64,000 nucleotides of DNA, from positions 37,552-101,551 of the forward strand of contig JADLDY010000063.1 in assembly GCA_020846435.1 (NCBI GenBank), written 5' to 3'. Of the stretch, positions 61,112 to 64,000 are shown one piece after another. The notes below the pieces were generated by a model. That model did no database searches and was not told the DNA's origin. It saw only the letters and a program-made list of their open reading frames with translations. Numbering within the stretch: the stretch's first letter is position 1; each line of letters opens with the position of its first letter. The stretch comes from Deltaproteobacteria bacterium. Lineage in GTDB: Bacteria; Desulfobacterota; GWC2-55-46. The position numbers were made by a program, and so were the translations under genes.

Positions 61112-62113
61112 CTATTTTTTCAACTCTTCCAATACCCTGTCGACATCGAGCGGCAGGAGGACTATCTCTATCCTGCGGTTCTGGGCCTTGCCCTCCTGAG
61201 TCTCGTTTGACGCCACAGGCTTGTTCTCGGCAAACCCCGCGGCCGAAAGATGCGCCGGGCTTATTCCCACCTTGTCCTGAAGGTACCTGACGACGGTAGT
61301 GGCTCTTGCCGTCGAGAGCTCCCAGTTGCTCGGATATTTCATTTTTATCCTGGCCCCTATTTTGACGTTGTCCGTATGCCCCTCGACCCTTATCTGCTTG
61401 TCGGCGACCCCTTTCAATATGTCTCCCACCCTCTTGATTATTTTCAGGCCGGCGCTTTTGAGCTCCGCCTCGCCGGAATCAAAGAGTATCTTTTCCACGA
61501 GGTTCACGGAGAGCCTGTCAACAGCCTGGGTTATCTTTATGTCCCCTCTTTCTATCTCCTGCTTCATCTCCATGAGAAGGTTTTCGTACGCTCCCTTTAC
61601 CTTCTGGAGCTCTAATTCCTTTTCAGTGCTTATCTCGCCAGCCTTGACTTTGAGCCTTTCGATCTCCCTCGCCTGATACTCCCTTTCCTTCTGGCTGCCC
61701 TCCAGCTCCCCCTTGAGGAGCGCTATCTGGGCCTGCCCGTCTTCTGCGTCCTTGGCGCGAATCGCGCTCTGCCTCTCGCAATCGTCAAAGGCCTTTTTAA
61801 GACGCGCTATCTGGGCGCCCTGCTCCTCCCTCTCCTTCACGCAGGCGGCATACTCTTTCTCGATGCCGCTTTTCGCGGCGTCTGTCGCTTCTCCCTTAGC
61901 CTTGAGCGCGGAGAGCTCCTTTACGCAACCGTCGAGCCCGACTTTAAGCTCCGTTTTCTCGCTCCGCTCTTGTGTGAGGTTCGCGTCAAGGCCTTCAGCC
62001 TTTACCCGGCAGGCTTCCGTTGCCGAGAGCGCCTCCTGATAGGTCTTTGTCGTAACGCAGCCGGAAAGCGTGAGGGCCGCGCCCAGGCACAGGAACAAAG
62101 CCGCTTTTTTCAT
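61112..62113 (-). CDS. OmpA-family lipoprotein with long coiled coil
   Basis: Outer-membrane lipoprotein of 333 residues from ATG 62113 (GGAGGAG upstream; frame opens at 62197). Lipobox LSGC with Cys19, then a coiled coil over about residues 30-190 containing spaced cysteines (EACRVKAEG, DGCVKELS, YAACVKEREE, DDCERQS). A C-terminal OmpA domain follows: ILFDSGEAELKS, VEGHTDNVKIG, WELSTARATTVVRYL and NRRIEIVLLP. It should anchor the envelope to peptidoglycan non-covalently. Four evenly placed Cys residues in the coiled coil suggest disulfide-linked dimers, as inference. Confidence 0.92.
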   Translation of the reverse strand: MKKAALFLCLGAALTLSGCVTTKTYQEALSATEACRVKAEGLDANLTQERSEKTELKVGLDGCVKELSALKAKGEATDAAKSGIEKEYAACVKEREEQGAQIARLKKAFDDCERQSAIRAKDAEDGQAQIALLKGELEGSQKEREYQAREIERLKVKAGEISTEKELELQKVKGAYENLLMEMKQEIERGDIKITQAVDRLSVNLVEKILFDSGEAELKSAGLKIIKRVGDILKGVADKQIRVEGHTDNVKIGARIKMKYPSNWELSTARATTVVRYLQDKVGISPAHLSAAGFAENKPVASNETQEGKAQNRRIEIVLLPLDVDRVLEELKK

Positions 62114-62216
62114 CTGTACTCCTCCATTTTTGATGTGACGGGGTGATGAACCTTGACCCGGGCACCCTGCAGGCTGACAGCAGCCAGGTGTTTCCAAAGG
62201 CTTTACAAAAAAACTC

Positions 62217-63593
62217 TCAGATGTCTCTCAGGAGCCTATTGGCGGATGAGCTCATGATTTTTTTATGAAAGGCGCTCAGCGCTTCGGCCATATCCATGGC
62301 CTCGGCGTCCTCATTCACCGGAAGCTCATCAGTGCCTCTTGAATCGAGGGCGTCCAGGACGCTCCCGATGGTGATCGATTCCGGGGCAAGGGCCGGCTGG
62401 TAGCTGAGTTCTCGCTTGTGCGTGCCGCCGCTTTCACTGAGTATTCGCGCTTCCACGAGCTCGCCGACCAATCCGGTCGTGAGGCGGGACGGCAGACCGA
62501 GCTTTTTAGATATCTCTTTCACCTCGACCGGCCCTTCTCCCCTCACAAAAGCCTTCACGACAAGATGGGCTATGAGGAGGCTCAGGCGCCTCCTTGTGGA
62601 AGGGCTTGCCTTTCTGACCATCGGGTCGAGGTCATAGCCTTCCACGTTCTGGATGGCGTAGGAGAGCTGCGACCCGAAAAGGATTATGAGCCAGCTCAGA
62701 TTGAGCCACACGAGAAACATGGGCAGAGCGGCGAAACTGCCGTATATAGCATTGTACTTCGCGAGCCCGATCTGGAAGGTTATGTAGACCCACTGCACGC
62801 TCTGGTAAATGGTGCCAGCGACGACCGCGCCCAGAAAACCAGGCTTGAAACACACTTCGGTGTTGGGCATGGTTATGTAGAGGAAGGCAAGAAGTAGCCA
62901 GATGAGAACGTATGGCAGGAGTTTCAGGATTAAAAAAACCACAGGAGCGAGGTGGCCCAGAAACCCGACCCTCTCGATGATGGTCGTGACCTGCGCGCTT
63001 ATGAATATGGTGAGGCCCCCGGAGATGATCACCACCACCGGGGCTATCAGCATTATGGTGAGGTAGGTGGAAAAACGCTTGCCGATCGGCCTCTTTTCCC
63101 TGGCCTCCCAGATGACATTGAACGCCTCTTCGATGTGTGCGAAGACCTTTATCACCGTCCAGAAGAGCACCAATACGCCGACTCCGGCAACAAGGCCTCC
63201 CTTGGTCGACTCAAGTAGCTTGTCAGCGAAGTCTATTACCCTTCCAATGACCTCTTCCTGCCCGGCGAAGCCCTCGAGGAGCTGGCCCCTGAGACGGTCT
63301 TTAAGCCCGAAACCCGTGGCTATGCCGAAGGCTATGGCAAGCACCGGGACTATGCCGAGAAGGCTGTAAAAGGTCAGCGCCGAGGCCCTGAGCGCGCCAT
63401 TGTTAGCGATAAAACCCTTGAGAGACAGAACAACTACACGAAGAGACTTCAAATAAAGGACCTGGCCCCTTGAGAGGCCCCCAAGGGGCCTCTTCCAGAG
63501 ACCTGTGGTGAAAAAACCTATGCACTTATCCTTTTTTGTCTTGAGCTCAAGCACTGGTGCGCCCTTTCGGAGCGGTTTTAAAAAACCCGTCAT
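62217..63593 (-). CDS. YihY/BrkB-family membrane protein
   Basis: A 458-residue protein. About 55 cytoplasmic residues precede six membrane helices typical of YihY/BrkB (RASALTFYSLLGIVPVLAIAFG; KGGLVAGVGVLVLFWTVIKVFAHIEEAFNVIWE; GSFAALPMFLVWLNLSWLIILFGSQLSYAIQN). The C-terminal 130 residues resemble a winged-helix segment (LLIAHLVVKAFVRGEGPVEVKEISKKLGLPS). The family was once called RNase BN in error; it is a membrane protein of unknown transport function. It is upstream of the OmpA-family gene with a 103-nt gap. Confidence 0.93.
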   Translation of the reverse strand: MTGFLKPLRKGAPVLELKTKKDKCIGFFTTGLWKRPLGGLSRGQVLYLKSLRVVVLSLKGFIANNGALRASALTFYSLLGIVPVLAIAFGIATGFGLKDRLRGQLLEGFAGQEEVIGRVIDFADKLLESTKGGLVAGVGVLVLFWTVIKVFAHIEEAFNVIWEAREKRPIGKRFSTYLTIMLIAPVVVIISGGLTIFISAQVTTIIERVGFLGHLAPVVFLILKLLPYVLIWLLLAFLYITMPNTEVCFKPGFLGAVVAGTIYQSVQWVYITFQIGLAKYNAIYGSFAALPMFLVWLNLSWLIILFGSQLSYAIQNVEGYDLDPMVRKASPSTRRRLSLLIAHLVVKAFVRGEGPVEVKEISKKLGLPSRLTTGLVGELVEARILSESGGTHKRELSYQPALAPESITIGSVLDALDSRGTDELPVNEDAEAMDMAEALSAFHKKIMSSSANRLLRDI

Positions 63594-63845
63594 GGCCTGA
63601 CAAAAAACACCTTACAAATTCGTCGGCTTTGTACTCGAAGCTTATCAGAAAATAACGCTTTTTGGTGGAGGCGCCGCTGGGACAGGAAATACCTGCCTCC
63701 CGCTCAGCCTGAACATAGCTGACAAGCGTCTTGCGGAGTCACAATACAACTCTGCAAGACAGCGGATAAACAGCATGCGCGATCCTGAGAATCGAGCCGA
63801 ATCCTTTATTTAGGCTGGAACTGATTGCTCTTGGAAAGGTAATTT
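63594..63845. other. Intergenic region between the YihY gene and tRNA-Met
   Basis: No gene. An imperfect hairpin GTCTTGCGGAGT/ACTCTGCAAGAC lies at about 63730-63762 and may be a 3' end structure for the tRNA transcript. Nothing else is recognisable. Confidence 0.4.
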
Positions 63846-63920
63846 TGGTGGCGGTGCGTGGAGTCGAACCACGGACGCGGGGCTTATGAGACCCCTGCTC
63901 TGCCAACTGAGCTACACCGC
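63846..63920 (-). tRNA. tRNA-Met (elongator, anticodon CAT), CCA encoded
   Basis: 75-nt cloverleaf: acceptor GCGGTGT with GCACCGC, D-arm TAGCTCAGTTGGCAGAGCA, anticodon stem GGGGT/GCCCC around CTCATAA, T-arm CGTGGTTCGACTCCACG, and encoded ACCA. The acceptor stem lacks the C4/C5 of tRNA-Ile2 and pairs at position 1-72, so it is the elongator Met. A good -10 sequence, TATAAT, lies on the minus strand at 63964-63959. Confidence 0.9.
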
Positions 63921-64000
63921 CGCATTGGGAAATAGAAGGGCAAAACCGAAGGTCACCGATTATAACGAAATCCTGTATGAAAGTATATAACTTTTTACGG

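Overview
This window comes from a Gram-negative bacterium with a moderately high-GC chromosome. MurE carries the DNPR motif of meso-diaminopimelate ligases. Several lipoproteins, an OmpA-family protein and an SlyD-type FKBP are present, and FtsZ ends in an LRKQ-type peptide. The gene orders queA-tgt-yajC-secD and mraZ-to-ftsZ, the c-type cytochromes and the SAP/Rho-N-like small protein resemble Desulfobacterota (former deltaproteobacteria) or a neighbouring phylum such as Nitrospirota. That placement is inference; there is no rRNA gene here.

Layout. 1-3818 (minus): an unannotated 42-residue membrane peptide, queA, tgt, yajC and the 5' part of secD. 4075-8585 (minus): a SpoIID-like lipoprotein, a DUF2065 protein, mono- and di-haem cytochromes c and ribonuclease G. 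8617-13820 (minus): two paralogous B12-binding-type radical SAM proteins flank a small AT-rich insert with a DUF4279-like gene and scattered repeats. 14192-32410 (minus): a complete division and cell-wall (dcw) cluster, mraZ-rsmH-ftsL-ftsI-murE-murF-mraY-murD-ftsW-murG-murC-murB-ddl-ftsQ-ftsA-ftsZ. Its promoter, MraZ operator repeats and terminator can all be read. 32970-35223: a TPR lipoprotein and a membrane class III nucleotide cyclase. 35551-37522 (minus): an RNA-metabolism unit, promoter - tRNA-Ile2 - zinc-ribbon protein - RNase HI - RNase P RNA - terminator. 37853-46284 (mostly plus): glyS without glyQ, two haem proteins, a shortened PfkB kinase (minus), an HD-GYP protein, a DUF2249-NifU fusion, a SAP-like small protein (minus) and a beta-CASP nuclease. 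46503-54347 (minus): an FKBP, then a surface-polysaccharide locus (glycosyltransferases, N-acetyltransferase, perosamine-type aminotransferase, methyltransferases, Wzt-like ABC ATPase) with an AT-rich core. 54740-58224 (minus): a prophage-tail remnant with an SGNH-hydrolase tail protein. 58458-63920 (minus): a membrane TPR protein, an SDR, an OmpA-family lipoprotein, a YihY/BrkB protein and tRNA-Met.

The most distinctive feature is a family of about 120-bp intergenic elements with 20-26-bp terminal inverted repeats and a central GGCGTAC/GTACGCC palindrome. There are about ten copies, including a tandem triplet. Six end 0-10 nt from the stop codon of the adjacent gene, so they would be transcribed as 3'-UTR structures. 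Other points to check are a probable ATT start codon on the second radical SAM gene, the hidden 42-residue peptide before queA, and RNase P RNA starting 12 nt after the RNase HI stop codon. I found no clear defence or other wholly new multi-gene system.
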